Notes under the pieces: model-generated
What the model was told of the DNA's origin: nothing
The model's database searches: none
The model's input: the letters and a program-made list of their open reading frames with translations, nothing else
Origin: Tieghemiomyces parasiticus
Lineage: Eukaryota; Kickxellomycota; Dimargaritomycetes; Dimargaritales; Dimargaritaceae
NCBI GenBank assembly: GCA_027575765.1
Contig: JANBPT010000457.1
Coordinates: 1-34,778, forward strand
Length of the DNA stretch: 34,778 nucleotides
Direction of reading: 5' to 3'
Part shown: piece by piece, positions 20,246-34,426 of the stretch
Position numbering within the stretch: the first letter of the stretch is position 1
How the letters are laid out: the number at the start of each line of letters is the position of its first letter
Translations under genes and position numbers: made by a program

Positions 20246-23200
20246 TCCCAGCAGAGACGTAGCCTGTGGCCCTCAGAAGAACACAGGGGCGAGCAGAGTG
20301 CGTGGATCTAAGGATAATTCGAGTGCTCTTGCCCATTAGGACGAAGCTCAAAACCTCATGTTCTATGACAGTATTAGAGAAGCGTGGTACATCGCCTGGC
20401 GTTCACGTAGTATCACACCATCCAGCTTTCAGCCTTGGGATTGTGGGCTGGACCATACACGCGTGGCCCAAACGCTGGAGTCAATTGACCTGAGGCGGAC
20501 TGGCGGAAGGATCTACTAACCTGAATTGGCGCCGATAAGCACTGTGTAGGAAAAGATTATTGTATTCGAGCCAAGGTGTTCGTTTGGTAAACGACTGGTC
20601 ACCAGGCCACTCACTCTGGCAAGACCCGACGTCCACAACGGGTGCCTCACAGTGCTGCCCCTCGGATCGATGGCGTGGGGATAGAGCGGCGTGGCATATG
20701 GACCTTTTTTGAGCAACCAAGATTTGCGGTCACTGTGTACCCTTCCTGGCAGCTTCACTGACGCTGTCCACTACAGAATTGTAACCAGGGTGGATACCCT
20801 TGCTCCCCAACTGCTGATTGACATGCCTCTCTTTTGTTCTGCTATACACAGCACCCTGAGGACCAAGTAGGCCTTCCCAGGGAGATGATGGACCCGCTTC
20901 TAGCGGTTAAACCCAAATCCTCTCTTGGGAGGTGTCTGGGCAGTTTACCCCCCCCCCCATAGAATATACCGCGTGGCCCTCACGAGTGCAATTCGCAGCA
21001 AACTATATCGCAGTGGCGCGCCCAAGCTGGCGGAAATTCCCCTAGCGGCACAGGGCAAGATCAGCCCTGCTTTGGGATTGCTGGCGTAGTTACAAACAGG
21101 CCGTGGTTGGGATGGGTTTAGGGTAGGGAGCTTACCCCTCATACTAGGCAAGGTGGCTAGAACCCTTACGTAGGTCAGGTAGAGCGACTGGGTAGAGGGT
21201 GCACTGATCCCCACCACCTGCACGTAAGGCTAGCAATGCTACGTCAAAGAGGCTCGGTAGCAACTGAACTCTAGCATGAGTGGCCGGAGGGCACTTTAGG
21301 GTGGGTCGCATGGTCATTCACTCTAGGTACCTAATCCTCACCCCTTGAGCCAGTGGACAGGCCGGTGGAAGGTGTTCGGCTCTCGTGAAGAATCCAGACC
21401 TCATTTACTTCCTGCGTGGAGGGGGGATTGCCCAAAACCATGCTTCTTGGCAAAGTGCTGAGCAATCAATCCCCAGTACAACAATACCAGTTCTGAAACA
21501 AGCATAGGACCAAATCAGCACCTTCTACCCTGCCGACTCACCAACCAGGCCTCTCCCACGAGGTTCCCTGCCTGACTCGGCATTCCACTCCCTAGTGATC
21601 TTCATTTTGGAGGAACTAGCCTGCGGAGCAGAGTCCCATGATACCAGACCTGGCAGCCTTAGCCTCCAACTAGGTATACTTTGACGCGTCAATCCCTTCT
21701 CCAACCCTGGTTATAGACAATGACCTGCACAGGTTCTGACATGTTTGCTCGTTCATCGCGTGGGAACCTTCACCACCCTCCCAACCATCATTATGTGAGG
21801 GTTCCTGGCCACATAGGGCTCTCATGTCAACCAGGCACCCCGCGAGCCCCTGGCGGTAAAATTTGTTGCAAGCCTAACAATATGGCACAACTCTGGGCAG
21901 CGGTGGCCTACCACACGTCTCATGTTAACTTCCACAACCGGTGTTTCTATAGCTATTTGGTTGATCTACTAGGCCACAGTAACTACCCTGGAACCCACTT
22001 CCCCTCCTAATCCTTGCGAAATTGGTTGTGCAGACCGTACCAAGTTGTAAAGGGAATGGGTCCGATCCGATTCCTTATAATTGTTGCTTACTGTACACAA
22101 AGCTTGGGAACTGGCTAGGGGCCTCCCCACAACCACGGCGTTGGGGGTAGGCTGTCACGGTAAGGGGTATCAGGTGGACATGATGAGGGTAGATGCGACT
22201 AGAGGGGGGCTAAGAAGAGTAGCGTCTGAGAAGAAAACACTAGGTTAGAGCAGGGCATGACTTGACTGGGTGACCAGTGGGAGTTGATTTCCGCCGAAAG
22301 AGCATAGCAGGTACCTCATCATTTCAGTAAAGATACGGGTCATTCGCAAAGGCATTCAGTTTGTGTAGTCAACGGCTGTGGAAGATAGCTCCATGTATGA
22401 AATCTAGGCGTGCTTCAAACGCTGAACCGTCTACTATACACCATTCCCATATTAGACTATGCCTTGGACCATAGCTTAAACTCCCATGGTTCCATAGTTT
22501 CATCTTAGACGCTTGCCAGCGCCCATCCCAAAATGTCCAAGTGGGATGTGCTGGATGTCCTTTTACAATTATACCAGCAGAACCTTTAGTCATTACTCAC
22601 TCTTACTAGCCTGGCTAGTTCAGTAATATTCACTGGCTCCTACTGAACTATGGCTTTACAAGCAGCCATGAAATTTCCAGACTAGCCCTAGCTCCCTAGG
22701 GGCCAGGCTCCAGCTTGGTGCCCCATGGCGCTTTGTGGATCTAATTTGATATGGTAGAGCTTCTCTCAACCGCCCCCTCATTGCTGTATAGCTTCTAAAG
22801 GAAGTTAGCCAGTACACCCTGTGCCTGATTCCGGTGCCTATCATCCAGTAGACATCAATTAGTCGAGTAGATGGGTAAAGGAGATTTACTGGCGGTGGTG
22901 AAAACTCACCACAGGGTGGCCAATGCTATGGACCCTCGAGTAATTTAAGAAAATTAAGCCAACAAAATGGAAGAGGGTCCTAAAAGGGTCAGAGACTCTA
23001 TGTTGAAATAGTCTCTCATCCTGACGCAGGCTTTGTGTGCATGATACTGGAAGGGGAACAGTTGAAAATGGGTACCCGTGGCTGAATGGAATACACGTGT
23101 ATAGACAGAGAGGAGGAGGAATCAGTTTATTTAACGTCTGGTTAAAAGCCGCGACGCTTACGTGTGGAGCTACGCTGTATAGACAGAGAGGGCAGGCATG

Positions 23201-23470
23201 AAGGGCAAACACCAGTGTTGGTATGATTAAGGGCACCAGGTGTGGGTTTATGGGCGCCACACTCGTTAATGAGGACCCCCTCTCTCCCCCACATGCGATA
23301 CTCATACTTTCCCTTCAAGCCAATCAACGCTTCTACTCTACAGTGGTTTTATATAGCCTCCGAGGTAAAAAGATAACGAAGCCATTGGCCAAATGAAGAT
23401 CATTTACGGTAAGCCGGCCAGCAAGGTGATGCAAGAGAGACCAACGACCCTCCAATACGAGCTTTGACAT
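20246..23470. other. Gene-poor stretch of about 3.2 kb
   Basis: No gene is supported. Frames of 60 to 140 codons occur on both strands (for example 21720-22010 + and 22886-23305 -), but none has a recognisable domain or the GC-ending codon bias of the certain genes. It contains a C11 run at 20948-20958 and a 16-bp direct repeat near 23.1 kb. It may be old transposon sequence decayed beyond recognition; the right end holds the GAPDH 3' region. Confidence 0.5.
23098..23191. repeat. 16-bp direct repeat, two copies 78 bp apart
   Basis: TGTATAGACAGAGAGG occurs at 23098-23113 and again at 23176-23191. The sequences between and around the copies differ, so this is a short duplicated motif and not an obvious tandem array. 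Confidence 0.8.
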
Positions 23471-26235
<2,765 letters not shown>

Positions 26236-27429
26236 TCACGCCTTTGGCGTGTCGGGCAGTTCACCCCACGCCTTAGTGCACGACCACCCGCTGAGGTGAA
26301 GACTGTCCTTGGGGTTACAGTGGCAGTGCTGGTTGAGGGCCTTGGGATTTGGGCAGTTGTAGAACGGACCGTGGAAGTAACCAATATCTTCGAACCAGTG
26401 CACCTCCTCTTTGCGCAAAAACATGGCCACCGCCAGGGAGTGGACAGGGGCATCGCCCCACCGCTCGTAAAAGAACCCGCCAGACTGGTCGAGGAAATCA
26501 AAGTAGGCGGTGTACTGCTCAGACCGCAGCCACTTGACGCTGCCAATCTCAAAATTGGACCAGAAGTGACACATGTTGTAGTCGGTGAGGGCCTGGTCAG
26601 TGACCCATGGCAGAGTGTTGTGTTTGGCCACGTGTTGTGGATACTTGTCCATAAATTCGCGGGTGGTCTTCCACAGGGTCGGGACGGTGTCTCGGTACTC
26701 GTGGAGTGAAATGGTGAAGCCGTACTTGAGCTGACGCTCCTGCATCAGCATGAAGGGGTCGTAACGGATGTCACACAGGAAGTCGACGCCGGGCTCGACA
26801 CGCCAGTAGTAGTCGAACTGGTCCATGAGCGGGTGGCGGTAAAAGAAGCCCGACTCATAACGGCACATGTGGCGGTACGACTCACTGGAGCCGTAGATGA
26901 TGTCCTTCATTTTCTCGCGGGTCTCGGCGGCCTTCTGCTGACTGATCCACGGTGGATAACCCCAGTGTTCCTTGGGGATAAGGCCGTAGGAGGTGTTGCC
27001 GCTGGCCATGCTGCTAGTAAGCTGCTTGAATTCGTCCGAAAAGGGTTCGTTGTTGAGGAACACGTATGGGTAATTATAGTCCTTGTTGAAGCGGTCCTCC
27101 AGCTGACGCATGGTGACCCGCATGTCGTGCACATCACTGTTGCGGACCAGGATGACAAAACACGCTTTAGCCCGGCGTTCGGTGCGTGGCGGAGGATCGT
27201 AAGGGCTGAATTTGGACCAGTCGTAGGCTGGGGCCGCGACGACGGCGGCGGGCGGGGCCGAGGCGGCCACCTCGGGTTTTACCAGGATGCGGGCATGGTC
27301 CTCGTCCTCGGTGGCGTGACGGAAGCGTTCTGAAACGAAGGGAGTGATTAGGTAATGGACGGCCACCACTAGGAGGATGATCACTAGAAGGACGCGAAGG
27401 TTCAGACGGCCGAGAAAACCGGCGGCCAT
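26236..27429 (-). CDS. GT15 alpha-1,2-mannosyltransferase (KRE2/MNT1/KTR family), 397 residues
   Basis: A single exon. Family 15 enzymes transfer mannose from GDP-mannose to O-linked and N-linked mannan chains in the Golgi lumen. The protein is a type II membrane protein: short cytosolic tail, signal anchor at about 12-31 (LRVLLVIILLVVAVHYLITP), a stem to about residue 85, then the catalytic domain starting at ACFVILVRN. Family signatures: YPYVFLNNEPF, the metal/nucleotide site WRVEPGVDFLCDI (Glu212-Pro213), YNMCHFWSNFEI with Glu294 at the position of the proposed nucleophile of Mnt1, and HWFEDIGYFHGPF with His353. The frame is open upstream to 27657, but the ATG at 27429 directly precedes the anchor and is preferred. 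Length is close to yeast Kre2 (442) without its longer stem. Which KTR subfamily it belongs to is not clear. Confidence 0.95.
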   Translation of the reverse strand: MAAGFLGRLNLRVLLVIILLVVAVHYLITPFVSERFRHATEDEDHARILVKPEVAASAPPAAVVAAPAYDWSKFSPYDPPPRTERRAKACFVILVRNSDVHDMRVTMRQLEDRFNKDYNYPYVFLNNEPFSDEFKQLTSSMASGNTSYGLIPKEHWGYPPWISQQKAAETREKMKDIIYGSSESYRHMCRYESGFFYRHPLMDQFDYYWRVEPGVDFLCDIRYDPFMLMQERQLKYGFTISLHEYRDTVPTLWKTTREFMDKYPQHVAKHNTLPWVTDQALTDYNMCHFWSNFEIGSVKWLRSEQYTAYFDFLDQSGGFFYERWGDAPVHSLAVAMFLRKEEVHWFEDIGYFHGPFYNCPNPKALNQHCHCNPKDSLHLSGWSCTKAWGELPDTPKA

Positions 27430-29946
27430 AGTGACAGACGGGCTGCGAATCGGACGGCCTCCAAGAGATGCGGGAATCCGTGACGAGCGGGGAATGACGA
27501 CGGCTGTGCCAAAATACAAGTGCGCAGTGAAGAACAAGGGGGCGGTGGTCGGCGTGTAGGGTCCACCTAGTTGCAACTTGAGCCTGATGCAAAGAGATGA
27601 TGGACGGCAAGGACGGTTGTAAAACGGTTGGATATCAACCATGCGCCCCCGCCCCACCCCTCGTACAGGACCCCCAAAACGGATACCTTAGTGAGGGGAT
27701 GGGAGGGGGGGGGGACAGCAGGACAAGTATTCTGGTGAGGCTGCTAGGGGGAATTTCGAGGGAGAAACTTGCTGCCCCCAGCGGACAGTGGGTGAGGGGG
27801 GGATTTAGAAGTGTCGTAGGTTGATCCTGGGGTGTGGGAGGAACCAAGCGGTGGAAATGAAATGAGGCCCTAATGACGTTGTTGGCCAACAGAGATGACG
27901 GTAAGGGATTTGACCCGGCGATTCTCTTGGGGTATCGGCGATCGAGCCTATCGCTTGCCGGATATTAATCAACTGTCCCAGGCCAGCTGGGAGGATGATT
28001 GCCGGGTTAATTGGCAGGGCCGACCAGCTAAGTGGCTAACGAGGGGTTGTAGGGAGCTGGTATTCTGTGTAGGGGTGAATTGGCCACAAAGCCGGCTATG
28101 CGGCGAATACTCTCCAGGTCATGTGGGGGCGGGCCGGTGGCAATTTATATTTATGCACTCGGGTGTGACGATGGGTCGGATTCTATAGGCTGGAACTCCG
28201 TCCAGGGAGTCGCTTACGAGGGCTGTTGCCGCTAGTGGCTGTTTACTGGGCTAGTTAAAGCCGAGTGTCGGAGATGGGAGTAAGGACACGCCAGCTGGTA
28301 TCCAGGGGAACCTCCCCTTTAGAGCAGCTTGGGGGGACGCAATAAGCTAAATCCGCCACAACCCCAGGCCAGGCGCCCATAGCAAGCTCCAGATTAGAAC
28401 TGGCTGCGGAGGAACCTGGGGTCGCTTTGACCACCTACTGGTAGGTATCCTCCTATTATGTTCCCTGGGGATGGCAAGTGATGACCAGCAGGTCGTCAGT
28501 CTTGGATCCACCTTAAATAAACACGCACTTCAGCTGGCCATCGCCAGGCGGGAGGAAGCGCGTGCGCCAATTTCCATATTTGGAGTGGGAGAGTGGGAAC
28601 CCCCTGGAGCAAATGAGCGCCGCTCGCCTCCACGCCGCCCGGCAACGCGTGCTTTCCCGCAGACTGGGGGAAAGGTGAGCCGCAGAGGGCGGGAGGGATC
28701 AGACCGGTGGGAAAAAAGCCATTGTGAGGCCGTCCTGTGCAACGTACCTAGGCTGCGTGGATGCAAAGAAGTAGGGGGGCCGGTCACAGCGGCTGGCGCT
28801 GGGGTTGAGGGCTACACCAGGCCGCCGTATACTTCATGGGCCTGCAGCAGTGGCCCGGCGGCTGTAAGCAGGCGTAGACCTGGCGCCACCGCCACCGCCC
28901 TTCACCGCTCATCGCACCAGCCTGGCCCGCACATCCGCTGGAGGCTGGTGTACAGTGAAGGCTGGCACCACCGTGACTCTGTTCCACGCGGACGGGACGC
29001 GCCCACAGCCTGCAGCATGCGCACCGCTTCTAGCCCTCTTGACCACTATCCTTCCCACTGCCGCTGGTTTGCTGCGACCCGGGCCGGGCGACCCACGGGC
29101 CGTCCGCCTTCCCGTATCTCTGCCTCCTCTGTCCGCCCAGCCATCGGCGCCGGGCGGCCCAATCCGTCGCGGAGCCTAGCCTGTCGCCCCCAGGTATTTT
29201 GCCTCTGGAGGTGCGCTGCCTCATGACTCGCCCCACTTCCTGCCATCTCAACGTGTGCCACTGGCAGCGCTGTCCGGGGCTAATGTTGCAGCCTCCCCGC
29301 CTGCTCTCTTGCACCGCTGGTGGGCCAAGCCCCCCTCCTCGCCCGGGTGCCGGCCAACTACCAAGGTTAGCGCTGACTGGGTCTTGCTACCCTCTTCGCT
29401 TGGCAGCTACCATCGCCCTAGGCAACTCCTCAAGACACCTCGTTCTCCCCCACCCGTCTTTATCGGTTATCAACCGTCCGCTGGCTCGTCGTCCCCGACT
29501 ACCACTCCGTATCCTCGCCTCACCGACCTCTGCTTCGTTCCAAGACAACTCCCCCCCCTTCCCTCCTACCCCTTGGCGCGCATCCCGTCCGTCCGTCCGT
29601 CCCGATCCGACCCCTACGATCCCTTATCCTTTCCTGCCAACCCATACTTTGCTCTGAACGTGGACATTGTACAATCGCCGCCATCGTGCCGCTCCAGCCC
29701 GGCTCAACAACCCCACAACTCTCTCCCTTGCATTCACATTCACATTGGCGCTCGTCGCCCTACCCCGTCTCGGACATTCGCTTTTATCATTGCCACGCAT
29801 GTCCATGGGTGGGCGCATTGCTGGCCCCAACTCGATAGACAACCTATAATCGTCCGTACCCTACGTACAAGCCATTCCTGCCTGGCAGTAGTCCATTCTC
29901 ACCTAGAAACCGCGCCCCCTCCTTCTGGACCCTCCTTGCTCCAGTC
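27430..29946. other. Divergent intergenic region between mannosyltransferase and HPC2 genes
   Basis: About 2.5 kb with no supported gene. A 251-codon ATG-started plus frame (28471-29226) is Arg/Pro/Ser-rich with no domain and looks like a chance frame. A G10 run lies at 27705-27714, and a short CCGT tetranucleotide run near 29585-29599. The last 700 bp before HPC2 are pyrimidine-rich on the plus strand and are probably its promoter and leader. Confidence 0.5.
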
Positions 29947-32926
29947 ATGGACCTGGACGTGATTCCCATCTCAGTGGATCCGCCCGTAACCGAAGGGTCG
30001 GTGTCTACTGACTCCGCCACATCCACCACACCGTCTAGCCCCGCAGCGGCCTCTCCACCTCCGCAAGCGCCCCCACCCCCGGCCCAGAGGCCCCACCTCT
30101 CGTCCGGCGGGTCAACCTTAACCCCACGCCTCTACATTCCACTGGACCCGAAGGGTAGTACGGTCATTTCGTATCCGGATCTCCTGTGCCAACAGTTTCC
30201 GCAGTCGGCCGCCGCGCAGGCCTTCCTGGCGCGTAAGGCCCCCCGCCCGAAGGCCAGTGACGACGAAGCCAGTGGGAAAGAGGACGGCACTGCCCCCGCA
30301 CCTCCAGCCGTCAAGTTCGGCGACGACGCGTTCTACGAAGAACTTCTTAAGCGCGCCGAGCGCTACGAAGAGGAGGACTCGGCCCCCGCAGTAAGTGGAG
30401 CCGGCGCCAGAGTTTACATTGCGCTGCCCGTGGTCTGCTTTGTCGTCTAATCCCGCCGTTGGGTCCCTACTAGACCCTGCTAGCTCGGAAGTTAATCAAA
30501 CTGCCACCTTCCCCCCACTACCCGTACTCTCCCCCCCCCACCCACTCTTTCCCATTAGAAACGTGGGGCCCGCGTCAGTTTATTCGAAGATTACGATCTC
30601 TATGACCCTTTCATCGACGACAGCGATCTCCAAACGCGGAATGAGGAAGGCAGTCGGTTGCGGACGGAAGGCTTCTTTGTCTACCACGGACCTCTCCCGT
30701 TCGTCGACGATGACGGCGCCGAGACCGAGCCGATCATCGAGGTCGAGGGACGGAGTGCCAAGAAACGCAAGCCCGCTAAAAAGAAGGAGAGTGATAAGCC
30801 CAAGGGTAAGGCGGTCACTGCCGACGACACCAAAGGGACGCCAACCGCCGCCTCCGCCAAGGCAAAAACCAAGGACAAGGAAGTCGACGAAAAGACCCCG
30901 GCCACCGGCAAACCGAAGAAGAAACGGCCACCTGGTGACGGAAATCCGGATGATTCAGCAACCAAGAAATCCACCAAGGCCAAGGGTAAAACAGGTGATA
31001 CCGACGCCAAGAAGAAGGCCCCTGCCGCGAGCACAGCCGTGGGTACGCCCGGGGCGGACGGAGATACGAAATCGACCAAAAAGTCCGCGCCAGCCGTCAA
31101 GCGGCGTCTAAGTAGCGAGTCGGCGGCCGCCACACCAGGTACGGCGGCCAAGAAGGCTCAGGTGGACCCGGGACCGGCCGCCACCGGCGCCCCGCCCGTC
31201 ACTCCCCTCGAGCCCGGCCCTCTACCCGCGCCCAACCCACCGAGCCCTGAACCCGAACGCAAACCACTCCGACCTTCCATCTTCAACCTCATTGACCACG
31301 ACGACGACGACCCGACCCGTGACTTCTCCCCGTTCAAGTACCACATGCATACCAACAGCGGCCGGAATCTAATGCCCCCGCTCTTCTCCGAACGCTTACC
31401 GGCCAAGGACCTGACTGACGCCCACACATTCCGCAGCGCCGACAACACACCGTCCAAACCGGCCCCGCACGGCACTTTCGAAAACCACGACGATCTGACC
31501 AAAACCTACACAAAAGCTGCTAAGGACTTGACTTTGGTTACTGAAGCGTCGGCTGCAGATACTATCCCGAATGTCGCTCCGTCCCCACCACCACCGACTG
31601 CCGAGGTCGCCCCCGCCTCAGTGCTACCTGACGATACCGCTCTCTCGGCGCAGACCATAGCCTTGCGCCAGGAATTCGAGGCTAAGGCCCATAGCGCCGA
31701 CTTTAGCAACCATAAAAAGTTTCCCCCGTCGGTCAAGCCTGTGCTCCTCAAACTGGCCATATCTACCCTGACCGACCTTGGGGCCGACTTTGATGACATC
31801 GGGCGCGTCGTGGCAGCCTATAATTCCATGACGACTGCAGAGGGAGGTGGAGGCACTACGGAGAAGGAGAAAACCACCACCCCCGCCACATCCAACGCAG
31901 CGGGTGGCACTCCATCGCGTCCCTGCGATCTGGCCTTTGCCATTCCGACCCGTGACGGTGGCCCCCCGCGCGAATTGCTCAGCATGAACTTCTACGACGA
32001 GCTGTCCCAGCACGTGCCGTATAGCCGTCTCACCATCCGCAAGATCGTGGCTCGGTTGACCCTACAGGAACGTATTAAGCGCAAGGAGGCTCAGTCCGAG
32101 GCCGAACTGACGAAATTCCACGATCTGCTTCAGCCCTGCCTCGATAATTTACGTAAAGACCCGACTTTCCTCAGGGTCCTGGCCGAGGCCAACCCCGCCA
32201 CCCCAGCGATAGGTGCCGCGCAAACCGGTTCGCCGGGATTCGCGCCCTCCCCTAGTCCGGCCCCCCATGCTACGATCCCCATGGAGGCCGTCGAGACGGT
32301 GAGTAAGCGACCCGGCGGGCTACACCACCTACTGAACCATCCCGACGGCGAGCCAACGGCCGACGAGGAGCAGTCTAACGTGACGGCGGTCGACTCCGCA
32401 ACGCCGGCTAGCGGACCGCAGGCGACCCAGTCCACCCCTGCCACGAAAGTATCGGGCGAGCTACACTTGCCCAAGAAGGAGACTGGTAAGTTACGGTGGC
32501 TGATTTGGTATAGATTGGTATACAGACTGTACAGGGATTTGCTCTCCTCGCCGTTCCGGCTCCCCGCTGTTCGACGCTAACCGGCGGATATATCGTTCGC
32601 CATACTCTCTCCCTCCCTCCATTTCGTCTTCGCTCTGCACTTCAGCACCTATGACCACACCCGTCTCTAAGCGTTTCACGTGGACCGAATCCATCCGCCA
32701 GATCCTATGGCGGTACGTTCAGATCGAGATTGAGCTCAATATTCTGCGCAGCGAACTGGCCAGCCTTGAGGGTAAAACTTTGGTTGTTAAAGAAGGTGCA
32801 GCGCGACGCACAGCCTACCTCCGTCTGCTTAACCTTTGGCCTGAAGGCTGGATGACCACCTACGATATCAGTCGCGAGTACGGGACCAGGAAACGCAAGA
32901 TGGAGAAATTTACGGGTTCAGGATGA
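29947..32926 (+). CDS. Hpc2/ubinuclein homologue, HIR histone chaperone subunit, 883 residues
   Basis: Exons 29947-30390, 30559-32485 and 32646-32926; both donors are GTAAGT, the acceptors TTAG and TCAG, and phases match. The HIR complex deposits histones H3-H4 outside S phase and represses histone genes; this subunit binds H3.3-type histones and Hir1/HIRA. The Hpc2-related domain is at about 157-196: LFEDYDLYDPFIDDSDL followed by RTEGFFVYHGPLPF, matching the D-x-FIDD-x-E and GFF-(V/I)-Y-x-G-x-L-x-F pattern of Hpc2 and ubinuclein. A Lys/Glu/Pro/Ala-rich disordered region (about 205-340) has several basic nuclear-type signals. At about 620-685, VPYSRLTIRKIVARLTLQE resembles the ubinuclein middle domain, and the third exon adds a helical region (WTESIRQILWRYVQIEIEL). 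This layout is nearer to ubinuclein than to yeast Hpc2. ATG at 29947 has a G at -3. Confidence 0.88.
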
Positions 32927-32981
32927 TCCCCCGCCCAATACATCCTTATCTCTCTTGTAAATGAATACGTGTGTGGTACAA

Positions 32982-33044
32982 GAGCGTTGGATGTCCCTAT
33001 TGGATAGGGTGTAAATAATACACTAACTGCGGAATCCAACGCTC
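32982..33044. repeat. Inverted repeat enclosing two hairpins (three-way-junction shape)
   Basis: GAGCGTTGGAT (32982-32992) pairs perfectly with ATCCAACGCTC (33034-33044). Inside, CCCTAT/ATAGGG (32995-33000 with 33004-33009, loop TGG) and TGTA/TACA (33010-33013 with 33019-33022) can form two more stems. It begins 56 bp after the HPC2 stop codon and could be a structured 3' untranslated element, a small RNA, or a miniature transposon trace. Confidence 0.75.
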
Positions 33045-33132
33045 CTACCCATACGGCCCCATCGTCCCTTTTACTTTCGTTTGTGTGCTAGGCCCCTATT
33101 CTGTTTTGCTGAGCGTTACTCATTTGGTCGCT

Positions 33133-33146
33133 CCCCCCCCCCCCCC
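33133..33146 (+). repeat. C14 homopolymer run
   Basis: The longest of eight G/C runs of 9 to 14 bases in the window; the others are at 3162, 8989, 13563, 19198, 20948, 24664 and 27705, all outside coding sequence. Confidence 0.9.
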
Positions 33147-33859
33147 TAATCTTGTTCTCTCCCGTCTCTTGTATCACCCTTGTAATAAATCATACATTAT
33201 AACCATGGGCTAAGCCTGCAGGCCCCTTTCTTTTCGCTTATCGGCTGCCCTCCAGTGCTAATATTGCCGGGATGCAGCCACCGAGTTTTCGCCGCTGACT
33301 GCTTGGAATAGTATCAATGGCACTGTAACCGAGTAGGGCAGGTGGGCAGTATAATCAGGTTGGCGAGGTGGCCATAAGCGAGGGGGCAATTAGAGGTAAA
33401 AGTATTATTTAATTTGCAGATAAGTCTTCAAATGGGGTTGGCTGCACAGGTCACTATATATGTGCTCGCCTGGGGGTGAAGTAGAGTTTTCGCCGGCAAG
33501 GTAAAAGGAGGGGAGAGGGAAGCCATTTGGCATCCAGAAGGGAGAACATTCCTTTTCTCGTTGCTCAGCGGAATGTCTATTTTCCGGAATAAACGTGCTT
33601 GTTGAGCGCAGCTAGTGAGTCCTTAGATCGAAAGGGGGGAGGAAAGGGGTGAATCCTCGCTTTTCTTTTCCTGGTCGTTTGGATGTCATGCTCACTCTCT
33701 GAGGAATTGGAATTTCCCATGAGTGGTCCATAAATAGCCTAAAACCTACCAGGGGCAGAAGTGAGCTGATTCCCCTTTCCCTTTCCTTTCGGTTACAGAA
33801 CACGCCGGGCTGGCTGGCTGTGCACAATTGCCTAGGCTTGAGCATCCATGGTGGTGGTG

Positions 33860-34284
33860 CTATCCGTGATGGTTGTCTGCTCCTTCCTCAAAGGCTAAGA
33901 TGGCAGGTCTAGTGGGGCTTGGATCTGGCAAAGGGGTAGACTGAGGGTTGGTTTTGGAGGGAAAGTTGACATGGCCTGGGAGTCCTCCCTCTAGGTCTGA
34001 GTCGGACTTTGCCTGTTGGGTACCTTGCACAGTGGGGCCCGCCCTGAGTCGCTTACTTTGCTTATGGATGTGAGAGGGCGGACTCATCTCTGGTGAGTGG
34101 CTAGGAGCGCGCTTCCTTGCAGGGGACATGGATGATGCTGGAAGGAGGCTGGTGTCTGCCAAGATTCCATGAGGCTCAGGGCTAATTGGATTGGCTGGAT
34201 CCTCGTCATGATTACGGCTGGTCTCCAGGTTGGCCCATGATGGCACTGGACTGTCCGCCCTTGAAGATAGGAATGGTAATGCAT
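33860..34284 (-). CDS. Uncharacterised frame with GLPGHVNFP motif (5' end unresolved)
   Basis: The frame is open from a stop near 34315 down to the TAG at 33860, with no ATG at its upstream end. A good acceptor (pyrimidine tract then CACAG at 34289-34285) would start an exon at 34284 in the right phase, so this may be a last exon. The protein is Pro/Ser-rich with a basic patch (HKQSKRLR) that could be a nuclear signal, then the motif GGLPGHVNFPS (DNA 33959-33985), shared with the frame at 34427-34778. Codon use is less GC-biased (CCA, CCT, TCA, AGG frequent) than in the housekeeping genes, which suggests a young, lineage-specific or mobile-element-derived gene. No family is recognised. Confidence 0.45.
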
Positions 34285-34426
34285 CTGTGACACGGGGGCA
34301 GAGGAGTGCCGTGTTAATTAAGTTTTAGAAGAAGTAAGAATAAGAAATCAATAAACCCAACTAACAAGCGAAAAGGGGATTTATTTTGTATACAAGGGAA
34401 GAAGATAACGTGCGCGACTTTGCCTC

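Larger units (their letters stand above)
32927..33859. other. Region downstream of HPC2
   Basis: This holds the HPC2 3' region with an 11-bp inverted repeat (32982-33044), a C14 run at 33133-33146 and an AATAAA at about 33184. The 12-bp GAGTTTTCGCCG occurs twice (33283 and 33484). A 77-codon minus frame (33612-33845) has no family match. No gene is supported. Confidence 0.5.

Noticed and set aside
21720..22010. 96-codon plus frame with VPGHIGL, reminiscent of an RNase H-like motif
   Set aside because: Only a few residues match and no flanking reverse transcriptase or RNase H blocks are found.
22886..23305. 139-codon minus-strand frame downstream of GAPDH
   Set aside because: Low similarity to any family; its apparent internal repeat LCLY comes from the 16-bp direct repeat in the DNA.
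28471..29226. 251-codon ATG-started plus-strand frame upstream of HPC2
   Set aside because: Arg/Pro/Ser-rich, no recognisable family, overlapping equally long frames on the other strand, and codon choice unlike the certain genes.
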